The position numbers were made by a program, and so were the translations under genes. 25,918 nucleotides of DNA from CAVPEW01 sp050247895 (GTDB taxonomy: Bacteria > Actinomycetota > Acidimicrobiia > Acidimicrobiales > VFJN01): the NCBI GenBank assembly GCA_050247895.1, contig JBFWTJ010000007.1:1-25918 (forward strand). The letters are read 5' to 3'. Below the pieces are notes generated by a model that did no database searches, was not told the DNA's origin, and was given only the letters and a program-made list of their open reading frames with translations. Shown here one piece after another: positions 7,640 through 14,525 of the stretch. How positions within the stretch are numbered: the stretch's first letter is position 1; every line of letters starts with the position of its first letter.

Positions 7640-8643
7640 CGGGCCGCCACCGCCCCGAGCGCCTCGACGGCACGGCCGCAGCGGACCGACCGTGCCCCGC
7701 CCGCGTCGAGCTGGATCGGTTGGGGCGAGTCGCAGGTCGCCGGGTCCCGGAGGGCGCAGCGGGGCGCGAACCGGCAGCCCTCGGGCCAGGAACCGGGATC
7801 CGGGATGCTGCCGGGGATCGCGGTGAAGCGCCGCCGCCGACCCACCGGCATCGTGGCCAGGAGCCCCGCCGTGTAGGGGTGCCGCGGCGAGGCGAAGACG
7901 TCGCCCACGCTCGCCTCCTCGACGATCTGGCCGGCGTACATCACCGCGACCCGGTCGGAGATCTCGCCGACGACCGGGAGGTCGTGGCTGATGAACAGGA
8001 CCGACACCCCGCTGGCCTGGTGGACGTCGCGCAGCAGGGCCAGGATCCGCTCCTGGACCCGCACGTCGAGGGCCGTCGTGGGCTCGTCGGCGATGAGCAG
8101 CCGCGGTTCGCAGACCAGGGCCATGGCGATCATCACCCGCTGGCACATGCCGCCGCTGAGCTGGTGGGGGTAGCGCCCGGCGACCTGCGCGGGCTCGCGG
8201 ATCCCGACGCCTTCGAGGACCTCGACCGCCCGGTCGTGCGCGACCCGGCGGGCCAGGCCGAGGTGCCGCCGGGCCACCTCGGCGATCTGCTCGCCCACCG
8301 CGATGCTGGGGTTCAGGCCCCGCGCCGCGTGCTGGAAGACCGTGCCGATCCGCGCCCCCCGGATCTCCCTCAGCTCCCGCTCCCCGCAGGCGAGGAGGTC
8401 CACGCCGTCCAGCAGCACGGAACCCTGCGCGACCCGACCGCCCCGATGCCCGAGCAGGCCGATGACCGCCATCGCGGTCACGGACTTGCCCGAACCCGAC
8501 TCCCCCACCAGGCCGGTCACCTGGCCCGTGGGGATGGCGAAGCTGACGTCGTCGACCACCCGGCGCCAGCCCTGCCGGGAGGGGAACTCGACGGTGAGGT
8601 TGCGCACCTCGAGGGCGAAGGGGCCGTTCGGGACGGTGGCCAC
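7636..8643 (-). CDS. Oligopeptide/nickel-type ABC importer ATPase (OppD/DppD-like)
   Basis: A 335-residue ATPase. Walker A is GESGSGKS (47-54), Q-loop Gln lies in VFQHAARGLNP (Q104), signature LSGGMCQR (162-169, Cys where Arg is usual), Walker B LLIADEPT (182-189), switch His H220 in FISHDL. The C-terminal oligopeptide-transporter domain keeps the Cys pattern CRFAPRCALRDPATC. I chose the GTG at 8643 because GGGAGG lies at proper distance and the permease stop is one base before; a GTG at 8673 would add 10 residues inside the permease gene and has no ribosome site. FQHAARGLNP instead of FQDP-type sequence after the Q-loop is usual for the D-type subunit. Confidence 0.92.
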   Translation of the reverse strand: MATVPNGPFALEVRNLTVEFPSRQGWRRVVDDVSFAIPTGQVTGLVGESGSGKSVTAMAVIGLLGHRGGRVAQGSVLLDGVDLLACGERELREIRGARIGTVFQHAARGLNPSIAVGEQIAEVARRHLGLARRVAHDRAVEVLEGVGIREPAQVAGRYPHQLSGGMCQRVMIAMALVCEPRLLIADEPTTALDVRVQERILALLRDVHQASGVSVLFISHDLPVVGEISDRVAVMYAGQIVEEASVGDVFASPRHPYTAGLLATMPVGRRRRFTAIPGSIPDPGSWPEGCRFAPRCALRDPATCDSPQPIQLDAGGARSVRCGRAVEALGAVAAR

Positions 8644-8644
8644 C

Positions 8645-9532
8645 TCAGCCCTCCCCGCCACGGGCGACGTCACGGGACAGGGCGCGGGCCAGGCCGTCGC
8701 CGACCATGCCGAAGGCCAGGACCGTGACCACCACGAGGACCCCGGGCGGCCAGGCCAGGTGGGGTGCCCGCTCGAGGTTGGACAGGGCGCTGGAGAGCAT
8801 CGAGCCCCAGCTCGCGGTGGGCGGCGGCGCGCCGAGGCCGAGGAAGCTCAGGCTGGCCTCGGCGTTGACCGCGGTGCCCAGCACGATCCCGGCCTGGACG
8901 ACCAGCGTCGGCAGGATGTTGCGCAGGACGTGCTGGACCACGACGCGCCCCGGGCGCGCCCCGATCGACCGGGACGCCTCGACGAACGACTCGCGGGCGA
9001 CCTCGCGCGACGCGGCCCGGGCCACGCGGAAGAACCTCGGCGCGAAGACCACCCCGACGGCGACCATGGCCACGGTCAGCCCGCTGCCCAGCGTGGCGAC
9101 GATCGACAGGGCGAGGATCAGCGCCGGGATGCTCATGAAGCCGTCGTTGGCCCGGTCGAGCAGGGCGTCGACCCTGCCGCCCCGGTAGCCGGCCAGGACG
9201 CCCAGCGGGATGCCGATGCCGCCGCTGACGACCAGGACGATGGCCGCGGCGACCAGCGACACCCGGCTGCCGTAGATGAGCCGGGACAGGGCGTCGCGCC
9301 CGAAGTCGTCGGTCCCCAGCAGGTGGGCCCCGCTCGGCGGCTGCAGGCGCTCGAGCAGGGACTGGGCGTCGGGGTCGCCGGGCGCCAGCTGGGGGGCGAG
9401 GACCGCGGCGGCCACGATGACGAGCAGGAGCGCAGCGCCCAGGCAGGCCTTGGGCTGGCGGATGAAGCGGCGCAGCACGGTGCTCGACGGCGAGCCGACC
9501 GCGGCGACCGGACCCAGGGTGGTCGCCGTCAT
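8645..9532 (-). CDS. ABC importer permease (DppC/OppC-like)
   Basis: A 295-residue inner-membrane permease of the BPD_transp_1 family. The N-terminus has one hydrophobic segment (CLGAALLLVIVAAAVLAPQLA) followed by the C-type signature LQPPSGAHLLGTDDFGRDALSRLIYGSR, then about five more segments. The EAA loop that contacts the ATPases reads ESFVEASRSIGARPGRVVVQ, followed by HVLRNILPT. Its ATG overlaps the stop of the other permease gene as ATGA. It pairs with the DppB-like protein to form the channel. Confidence 0.92.
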   Translation of the reverse strand: MTATTLGPVAAVGSPSSTVLRRFIRQPKACLGAALLLVIVAAAVLAPQLAPGDPDAQSLLERLQPPSGAHLLGTDDFGRDALSRLIYGSRVSLVAAAIVLVVSGGIGIPLGVLAGYRGGRVDALLDRANDGFMSIPALILALSIVATLGSGLTVAMVAVGVVFAPRFFRVARAASREVARESFVEASRSIGARPGRVVVQHVLRNILPTLVVQAGIVLGTAVNAEASLSFLGLGAPPPTASWGSMLSSALSNLERAPHLAWPPGVLVVVTVLAFGMVGDGLARALSRDVARGGEG

Positions 9533-10467
9533 CGCAGCCTCGGGTTGATCCAGGCCGACACGAGGTCGACGACGAGGTTGATGACCAGCACGACGACGGT
9601 CGTCGCGGCCACGATCCCCAGCAGCATCGGCATGTCCCGCCCGAACACGCTGCTCACGGCCAGGCTGCCCAGGCCGGGCAGGACGAACACGGACTCGACG
9701 GTGACCGCACCGCCGATGAGCTGTGCGAGCCGGTAGCCGAGCACGGTCAGGACCGGCACCACGGCGTTGCGCAGCGCGTGCTTGAGCACCACCTGCCGCT
9801 CGGGCAGGCCCTTGGCCCGGGCCGTGGCCACGTAGTCCGACGACAGGGCGCTGGTGAGCGACTCGCGCACCTGGAGGGCGAACTCGGCCGCGGGCAGCGC
9901 GGCGAGCGCCAGCGACGGGAGGACCAGGTGGCGCAGCCACTCGAGGGGGTCCTCGCCCAGCCCGATGTAGTCGATGGCCGGGAACCAGCGGCGGTTGACC
10001 GAGAAGAAGATCACCAGGATCATCCCGAGCCAGAAGGCGGGGACGGCGAGGGCCACGGCGCTCATGGTGGTGACGGCCCGGTCGACCAGCGAGCCCCGTC
10101 GCACCGCGGCGGCGACGCCGCCCAGGAAGCCCAGGACGACCGCGACGGCCAGGGTCACCGCGACGAGGGAGATGGTGACCGCGGCGTGCGAGACCAGCAG
10201 CTCGCTGACCGGCGCCCGGGCCACGAGCGAGTCGCCCAGCTCCCCCCGGCCGGCCGAGGCCAGCCACGACACGTAGCGGGACGTGACGGGTTCGTCCAGC
10301 TTCAGCTCGTCCCTGACGGCCTCGACGCGCTCCTCGGTGGCCTCCTGCCCGGCGATGAGGCGGGCGGGGTCCCCGGGAGCCAGGTCGACCAGGACGAAGA
10401 GTGCGAACGTGACGACCAGCAGGAGCGGGACGCCCGCCGCCAGGCGCCGCAGGATCATGCGGAGCAC
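9529..10467 (-). CDS. ABC importer permease (DppB/OppB-like)
   Basis: A 312-residue permease with about six membrane segments. The N-terminus MLRMILRRLAAGVPLLLVV leads into LVDLAPGDPARLIAG, the B-type hallmark that precedes a periplasmic loop. The EAA loop reads SDYVATARAKGLPERQVVLK, followed by HALRNAVVPVLTVLG. The C-terminal segment is VINLVVDLVSAWINPRLR, a family-typical ending. The GTG at 10467 is fixed by an excellent ribosome site (see 10470-10479). It is separated from the binding-protein gene by 103 bases containing a long hairpin, so it may be expressed at a lower level than that gene. Confidence 0.93.
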   Translation of the reverse strand: MLRMILRRLAAGVPLLLVVTFALFVLVDLAPGDPARLIAGQEATEERVEAVRDELKLDEPVTSRYVSWLASAGRGELGDSLVARAPVSELLVSHAAVTISLVAVTLAVAVVLGFLGGVAAAVRRGSLVDRAVTTMSAVALAVPAFWLGMILVIFFSVNRRWFPAIDYIGLGEDPLEWLRHLVLPSLALAALPAAEFALQVRESLTSALSSDYVATARAKGLPERQVVLKHALRNAVVPVLTVLGYRLAQLIGGAVTVESVFVLPGLGSLAVSSVFGRDMPMLLGIVAATTVVVLVINLVVDLVSAWINPRLR

Positions 10468-10469
10468 TC

Positions 10470-10479
10470 GATCACCTCC
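10470..10479 (-). promoter_or_regulatory. Near-perfect Shine-Dalgarno sequence of the DppB-like gene
   Basis: On the minus strand GGAGGTGATC lies so that GGAGG ends 7 bases before the GTG at 10467. All ten bases match the sequence complementary to the 16S rRNA tail. It is the strongest ribosome site in the window and fixes this GTG start. Confidence 0.7.
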
Positions 10480-10495
10480 ATCCTCGCTCTCGGAC

Positions 10496-10539
10496 GGGGA
10501 GGTGGCGGACGACCACGTGGGTCACGCCACCACCTCCCC
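10496..10539 (-). promoter_or_regulatory. Long intercistronic hairpin between binding-protein and permease genes
   Basis: GGGGAGGTGG (10496-10505) and CCACCTCCCC (10530-10539) form a perfect 10-bp outer stem. Inside, GACC and GGTC (10511-10514 with 10520-10523) close a five-base loop. It lies 31 bases after the binding-protein stop and just before the permease ribosome site. Such hairpins in importer operons usually stop part of the transcription or protect the upstream mRNA from 3' decay, giving more binding protein than permease. No T tract follows. Function is inferred from position. Confidence 0.5.
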
Positions 10540-10570
10540 CTTGCACCGGTCCTGCTCGGTCCCCGAGCCG

Positions 10571-12268
10571 TCAGGCCCGGATCCCGAGGTTGGAGAAGTC
10601 CGGCACGCCGGTCCAGGCCCCGTACATCCCCGAGTCGGCGCCGACCAGGGCGTCGGAGTGGGCGAACAGGTACTGGGCCCGGCAGACCGGCGCGTACCAG
10701 GCCTCCTCGCTCACGATCGTGAGGAGCTCGTCGTAGACCTCGGCCCGCTCGTCCTGGCTCAGGGTCGGGTCGACGCCGGCCCGGGCCAGTTCGGCGACCC
10801 GCCGGGTGCCGGGATCGTCGCCCCGGGCGAGCTTGAGCCCGCCGACGATGAAGTCGGCCACGATGGTGTTCGGGTCGCCGCCCGGGACGATGCCGAGCAC
10901 GACGGCCTGGGACTCGCCGGCGGCGAACCGGGGGAAGACCTCGATGGCGGGCACCGGCTTGACCGTGACGGAGATCCCGACCTGCTCCAGCATCTCCTTG
11001 GCCGCCTCGGCCAGCGGCTGGCTGGCGCCGGCCGCGCCCACCTCGAGCTCGAAGCCCGGGTCGGCGACGCCCGACGCCTCGACCAGGCGGCGGGCCTCCT
11101 CGACGTCGGACGGGTACAGCTCGTCGATGGCCTCGACGTGGGCCCAGTTGCCCTCCTCGTAGGGCTGGAGCATGGGCTCGCAGGTGCCCTCGTAGAGGCC
11201 CTCGGAGATCGCGGCGCGGTCGAGGGCGAAGTTGACCGCACGGCGGATGTCGACGTCGTCGAGGGGCGCCCGCGTGGTGTTCAACATGATGGTGTTGGCC
11301 ACCCGGGCCGTGACCAGGAGCCCCTGGATCTCGCCACGGTCGACCATGCCGACGGCGTTGGCCACCTGCGGACCGGCGATGAAGGCGATGTCGAGCTGGC
11401 CCGCCCGCACGCCGTTGATCCGGGCCGCGGCATCGGCGATGAAGCTGATCTCGAGCCGCTTGGCCCTGATCTCGGAGTCGTCCCAGTAGGGGTCGACCCG
11501 CTCGTAGACGACCTGCTCGTTGGGCTTGAAGTCGACGACCCGATACGGACCCGATCCGGCGTCGCCGGGGTCCTGGTCGAGGGGCCGCCCGCTGGCGACG
11601 GCCGCCGGGCTCATGACCACGCCGGCGTTGCCGGTCAGGGTGACGGGCAGCTCGGCCCCGCCGGAACCGTCGAGCACCAGCCGCACGGTGTGGTCGTCGA
11701 CGACCTCGACGGCGGTGATCGACGCGAGCTTGGGTGCCGCGGTGGATCCGGGGAGCGTCTTGGCCCTCTCGATGCTGGCCTTGACCGCGGCGGCGTCCAT
11801 GGCCTCGCCGTCGTGGAAGGTGACGTCGTCGCGCAGCTTCAGCTCGAGGGCCTTGCCGTCGTCGACGAAGGTCCACTCCGTGGCCAGCATCGGCTCGACC
11901 GAGTTGCCGTCGGGCGCCATGCGGGTGAGGCGGTCGAACACCGGCGAGTTGTAGAGCGGGTCGGACGGGAAGTCCGAGGTGTGCGGGTCGAGGGTCCGGG
12001 TCGGTGCGGAGAAGGCGGCCCGCACGGTGGCATCGGCGTCGACCTCGTCGGCCCCCACCTCGGGGGCCTCGGTGGACGAGCTCCCCGAGGACCCGGCGGG
12101 GTCGGAGCCCGAGTCGCCGTCGGAGCCGCAGGCCGCGGCGAACAGGCCCCCGGCGAGGGCCACGGCGAGCCACGCCCGGCGCCGCCGGGCCGACCGGCTG
12201 CCCCGCGGGGCCGGGCCGGGATCGCCGGGACGGAGGTCGGGATCGAGGTCTGATGGTTGACGCTTCAT
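10571..12268 (-). CDS. ABC importer substrate-binding lipoprotein (SBP_bac_5 family)
   Basis: A 565-residue extracytoplasmic binding protein. A long basic N-terminal region (SRSARRRR, 24-31) precedes a hydrophobic stretch and a lipobox ending FAAAC with the lipid-bearing Cys at 47, then a Ser/Gly/Asp-rich linker. The mature part has family-5 landmarks: TRTLDPHTSDFPSDPLYNSP (95-114), EPMLATEWTFVDDGKALEL, LRDDVTFHDGEAMDA, GSGPYRVVDFKPNEQVVYER, the YWDD site, DVDIRRAVNFALDRAAI, and a C-terminal EEAWYAPVCRAQYLF. The ATG at 12268 is preceded by GGGGGGAC; a TTG five codons earlier lies inside that ribosome site. The family binds peptides, nickel chelates, glycosides and opines, so the ligand is open. 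First gene of the importer operon. Confidence 0.92.
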   Translation of the reverse strand: MKRQPSDLDPDLRPGDPGPAPRGSRSARRRRAWLAVALAGGLFAAACGSDGDSGSDPAGSSGSSSTEAPEVGADEVDADATVRAAFSAPTRTLDPHTSDFPSDPLYNSPVFDRLTRMAPDGNSVEPMLATEWTFVDDGKALELKLRDDVTFHDGEAMDAAAVKASIERAKTLPGSTAAPKLASITAVEVVDDHTVRLVLDGSGGAELPVTLTGNAGVVMSPAAVASGRPLDQDPGDAGSGPYRVVDFKPNEQVVYERVDPYWDDSEIRAKRLEISFIADAAARINGVRAGQLDIAFIAGPQVANAVGMVDRGEIQGLLVTARVANTIMLNTTRAPLDDVDIRRAVNFALDRAAISEGLYEGTCEPMLQPYEEGNWAHVEAIDELYPSDVEEARRLVEASGVADPGFELEVGAAGASQPLAEAAKEMLEQVGISVTVKPVPAIEVFPRFAAGESQAVVLGIVPGGDPNTIVADFIVGGLKLARGDDPGTRRVAELARAGVDPTLSQDERAEVYDELLTIVSEEAWYAPVCRAQYLFAHSDALVGADSGMYGAWTGVPDFSNLGIRA

Positions 12269-12422
12269 TTGCTGTCCCCCCAACTCACGGGTCGTGTTGC
12301 TGCAGATGTCGTTCGGGCCGGTGACCGCCCGGCACCCGGATCGGGGCGCGGCGGGTCACGGACCGGCGGTGGTGGTCCTGTCGGGTCCCCGGCGAGCGGG
12401 CCGGAGACGGATGTCGATGTGT

Positions 12423-12965
12423 TCAGCCGGGTGGCTCTGGGGTGGGCCCCCGGCTCGGCGAGGAGGGCGTGCCGCCCTGCTCCGCGGCGGCGAGCGCTGC
12501 CGACGATGCCGCCCCGAAGTGGTGCTCCATGGCGCCGATGAGGCGGTTGAGCAGGCCGAGCAGGAGATGTCGCTCGTCCTCGCTGAAGTCGACGAGCATC
12601 TGTCCCAGCATCTCCAGGCGGCGCATCTGGACCCCCGCGTGGAGGTCGCGACCCGCCTTGGTCAGCGCCACGAGCACGACCCGGCGGTCGTCGGGCGACG
12701 GCCGGCGCTGCGCGAGGCCGTGCTGCTCGAGCCACTGGACGGCACGGGTGGCGGTCGAGTCGTCGACCTTCAGGGCCACCGCGAGCTCGCCGACGCGCTG
12801 GTTGTCCCGGCTCGCGAGCTGGTCGAGGAGGTCGACCTGCTTGGAGTCGGCGAAGCGCCGGTAGCCCGAGAGCTGCCGCCAGGCGAAGTCGGCCGTCCGT
12901 CGGAGCTCCCTTATGGCCGCGGCGAGGTCGAGCACCACCTCCGGCTCGTCGACGTCGAACGACAC
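12423..12965 (-). CDS. MarR-family transcriptional regulator
   Basis: A 180-residue winged-helix repressor type. An N-terminal helix (VLDLAAAIRELRRTADFAWRQ) leads to the DNA-binding domain: QVDLLDQLASRDNQRVGELA (43-62), recognition helix DDSTATRAVQWLEQHG (68-83), wing QRRPSPDDRRVVLVALTKAG (86-105), then C-terminal dimerisation helices (LEMLGQMLVDFSEDERHLLL). The last 25 residues are Pro/Ser/Gly-rich. The GTG at 12965 is the only likely start near the domain; the 5' leader would then be about 85 bases and lacks an obvious ribosome site, so the start is less certain than the family. Its promoter carries two matching inverted repeats, arguing for autorepression. It lies 154 bases upstream of the importer operon on the same strand and probably controls it. 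Confidence 0.88.
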   Translation of the reverse strand: MSFDVDEPEVVLDLAAAIRELRRTADFAWRQLSGYRRFADSKQVDLLDQLASRDNQRVGELAVALKVDDSTATRAVQWLEQHGLAQRRPSPDDRRVVLVALTKAGRDLHAGVQMRRLEMLGQMLVDFSEDERHLLLGLLNRLIGAMEHHFGAASSAALAAAEQGGTPSSPSRGPTPEPPG

Positions 12966-13025
12966 GTCGGGACCCGGTCGGCCCGTCCCGTCGGAGATCC
13001 CCCCCGTTGCTCCCCTCCTCCCCTC

Positions 13026-13048
13026 ATTGTCTGCAGGTCGCAGACAAT
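13026..13048. promoter_or_regulatory. Operator 1 for the MarR regulator
   Basis: A perfect inverted repeat, ATTGTCTGC, five bases, GCAGACAAT. It lies just downstream of the marR -10 element, covering about the transcription start to +25. Size, symmetry and position are those of MarR-family operators. Binding is inferred. Confidence 0.65.
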
Positions 13049-13056
13049 CTGGTCGA

Positions 13057-13085
13057 ACCATAACTCTGCAGCGCGCAGACATCAA
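13057..13085 (-). promoter_or_regulatory. Sigma-70-type promoter of marR
   Basis: On the minus strand TTGATG (-35, 13085-13080) is followed after exactly 17 bases by TATGGT (-10, 13062-13057). Both match four of six consensus bases or better, with ideal spacing, and the transcript would begin near 13050. Unlike most promoters here it is not leaderless. Confidence 0.6.
13065..13079. promoter_or_regulatory. Operator 2 for the MarR regulator
   Basis: TCTGC, five bases, GCAGA repeats the core of operator 1 with the same spacing; the centres are 35 bp apart. It fills the -35/-10 spacer of the marR promoter, where a bound dimer would block RNA polymerase. The outer bases are less symmetrical than in operator 1, suggesting a weaker site. 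Confidence 0.6.
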
Positions 13086-13142
13086 GGAGGAGTTCGGCCG
13101 TTCCAGGCCTCCGACCAGGGCATCCGGCCGCAGCCGGCTCAT

Positions 13143-13158
13143 GGTCACCACCGTGACC
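13143..13158 (-). terminator. Hairpin after rsmI
   Basis: GGTCAC and GTGACC form a perfect 6-bp stem around a four-base loop, 10 bases beyond the rsmI stop on the minus strand. It may end the rsmI transcript before the marR promoter. No T tract is seen. Confidence 0.35.
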
Positions 13159-13168
13159 GGGCCCGGCG

Positions 13169-14026
13169 CTAGCCCTCCGGATCGTCCCGGGTGGCGCGGG
13201 CCAGGCGGGTGGCCGGGTCGTAGGCGCGGCTGCGGGGCACGCCCAGGTCCCGCGCCACGGCGGCCGCGGCGTCGCGGGCCGAGGCCCCCCGGGCCAGCTC
13301 GACCCGCAGCGCGGCCTCGATCGCCTCGTCGGAGGGCGCAGCCGGCGGCGGGGCCCCGTCGAGGACCAGGACGATCTCGCCCGGCGGCTCGCGCTCGGCG
13401 GCCCAGCGGGCCGCGTCGCCCAGGGTCCCCCGCCAGACCTCCTCGTGGAGCTTGGTCAGCTCCCGGGCCACCGCGACGCGCCGGGCGGGCCCGCACGCGC
13501 CGGCCAGGTCGGCCAGGGTCCGGGCCACCCGGTGGGGCGCCTCGTAGAGCACCACCGTGCGCTCCTCGCGGGCCGCCGCGGCCAGGCGCTCGGCCCGAGC
13601 CGAGCCCTTGCGGGGCAGGAAGCCCTCGAAGGCGAAGCGCGCCGTGGGCAACCCGCTCACCACGAGGGCGGTGAGCGCGGCGGACGGTCCGGGCACGACC
13701 TCCACGGCGTGGCCCGCGGCCAGCGCGGCGCGCACCAGCCGCTCCCCCGGGTCCGACACCGCCGGCATGCCCGCGTCCGACACGACCGCCACCCTGGCCC
13801 CCGCGGCCAGCCGGTCCATCACCACCGGGACGGCACCGGCCTCGGTGTGGTCGTTCACGACCATCAGGGGACGCCGCTCGATCCCGGCCAGCTCGAGCAG
13901 CCGGCCGGTCCGCCGGGTGTCCTCGCAGCAGACCAGGTCGGCCGCGGCGATGGCCTCCGCCGCCCGCGGCGCCAGGTCCCCCAGGTTCCCGATCGGCGTG
14001 CCGACCAGGACCAGCGCGCCGCTCAT
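13169..14026 (-). CDS. rsmI: 16S rRNA (cytidine-1402-2'-O)-methyltransferase RsmI
   Basis: RsmI methylates the ribose of C1402 in the decoding centre of 16S rRNA, using SAM. The 285-residue protein shows the tetrapyrrole-methylase fold with family motifs: LVLVGTPIGNLGDLAPRA (5-22), CCEDTRRTGRLL (33-44), VVSDAGMPAVSDPGERLV (80-97), VVPGPSAALTALVVSGLP (109-126), FEGFLPRKG (133-141), LYEAPHRVARTLADL, and RELTKLHEEVWRGTL. The C-terminal helical extension (SDEAIEAALRVELARGASARDAAAAVA) fits the usual RsmI ending. ATG 14026 has GGAGAGG close upstream. It is a solo gene or the last of the rsgA-ychF-DUF192 block, from which 145 bases separate it. Confidence 0.95.
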   Translation of the reverse strand: MSGALVLVGTPIGNLGDLAPRAAEAIAAADLVCCEDTRRTGRLLELAGIERRPLMVVNDHTEAGAVPVVMDRLAAGARVAVVSDAGMPAVSDPGERLVRAALAAGHAVEVVPGPSAALTALVVSGLPTARFAFEGFLPRKGSARAERLAAAAREERTVVLYEAPHRVARTLADLAGACGPARRVAVARELTKLHEEVWRGTLGDAARWAAEREPPGEIVLVLDGAPPPAAPSDEAIEAALRVELARGASARDAAAAVARDLGVPRSRAYDPATRLARATRDDPEG

Positions 14027-14171
14027 CGGCCTCTCCGACGCCCCGGCACCCCGGCCCCGTCCCCCACGGCACGGCCGACGCCCCTGCCGTCACCCGGCCA
14101 TGGCCGGTGGACCGGGCCGTGCCGGGCGAGCCGGCCGGGCCAGGCCACCCGACCCGATGGTCGCGCCCTCC

Positions 14172-14525
14172 TCACGGGTCCAGGGGCTGGTCGCGGGCCT
14201 CGAGCTTGTCGCCCGGGGCGAGGCCCCACCGGGCGAACGAGCCGGCCTCGGCCTCGATGACCGACCGGGCGCCCCGCACGGGCGCGGTGAGCCGATGGCG
14301 GGGCACCGTCGCCACCCGGACCACGACCAGGTCCTCGTCGCACCACGCCACGTCGATGGGGAAGCGCATGCCGATGGTGTGGATGGACCGGGCCGGGCGC
14401 AGCAGCAGTGCGCCCTCGATGCCGTCGCGGCCGAGCAGGCCCCGGCGCCGGGCGGCACGGGTCTGGGCCAGCTCCAGGCTGGCCAGCACCTGTCCGTCGC
14501 GCAGGAGCCACCCCACCGCGGTCAC
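14172..14525 (-). CDS. DUF192 protein
   Basis: A 117-residue protein whose GTG start overlaps the ychF stop as GTGA, implying coupled translation. The DUF192 pattern is clear: LASLELAQTRAARRRGLLGR (14-33), then GALLLRPARSIHTIGMRFPIDVAW (38-61), VVVRVATVPRHRL, and an ending ARSVIEAEAGSFARWGLAPGDKL. DUF192 members are small beta-barrel proteins with no established catalytic role, some secreted; this one has no signal peptide and is probably cytoplasmic. The association with ychF looks positional only. Confidence 0.85.
   Translation of the reverse strand: MTAVGWLLRDGQVLASLELAQTRAARRRGLLGRDGIEGALLLRPARSIHTIGMRFPIDVAWCDEDLVVVRVATVPRHRLTAPVRGARSVIEAEAGSFARWGLAPGDKLEARDQPLDP

Noticed and set aside
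10283..12253. A 656-codon frame on the plus strand antisense to the binding-protein gene
   Set aside because: The opposite strand codes a complete family-5 binding protein. The antisense frame has no domains and is a GC-bias shadow, like many others in the window.
12300..12306. A CTGCAGA half site upstream of the binding-protein gene, resembling half of the MarR operator
   Set aside because: There is no second half at the five-base spacing. I keep MarR control of the importer as a guess from position only.
13084..13090. AAGGAGG on the plus strand next to the MarR operators, suggesting a divergent gene
   Set aside because: No start codon follows at a usable distance and the downstream plus-strand frame is antisense to rsmI. 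It overlaps the -35 of the minus-strand marR promoter.
14094..14107. Perfect 14-bp palindrome CCGGCCATGGCCGG between rsmI and the DUF192 gene
   Set aside because: It has no loop for a hairpin and no promoter element or family context to support an operator. It is likely by chance in such GC-rich DNA.
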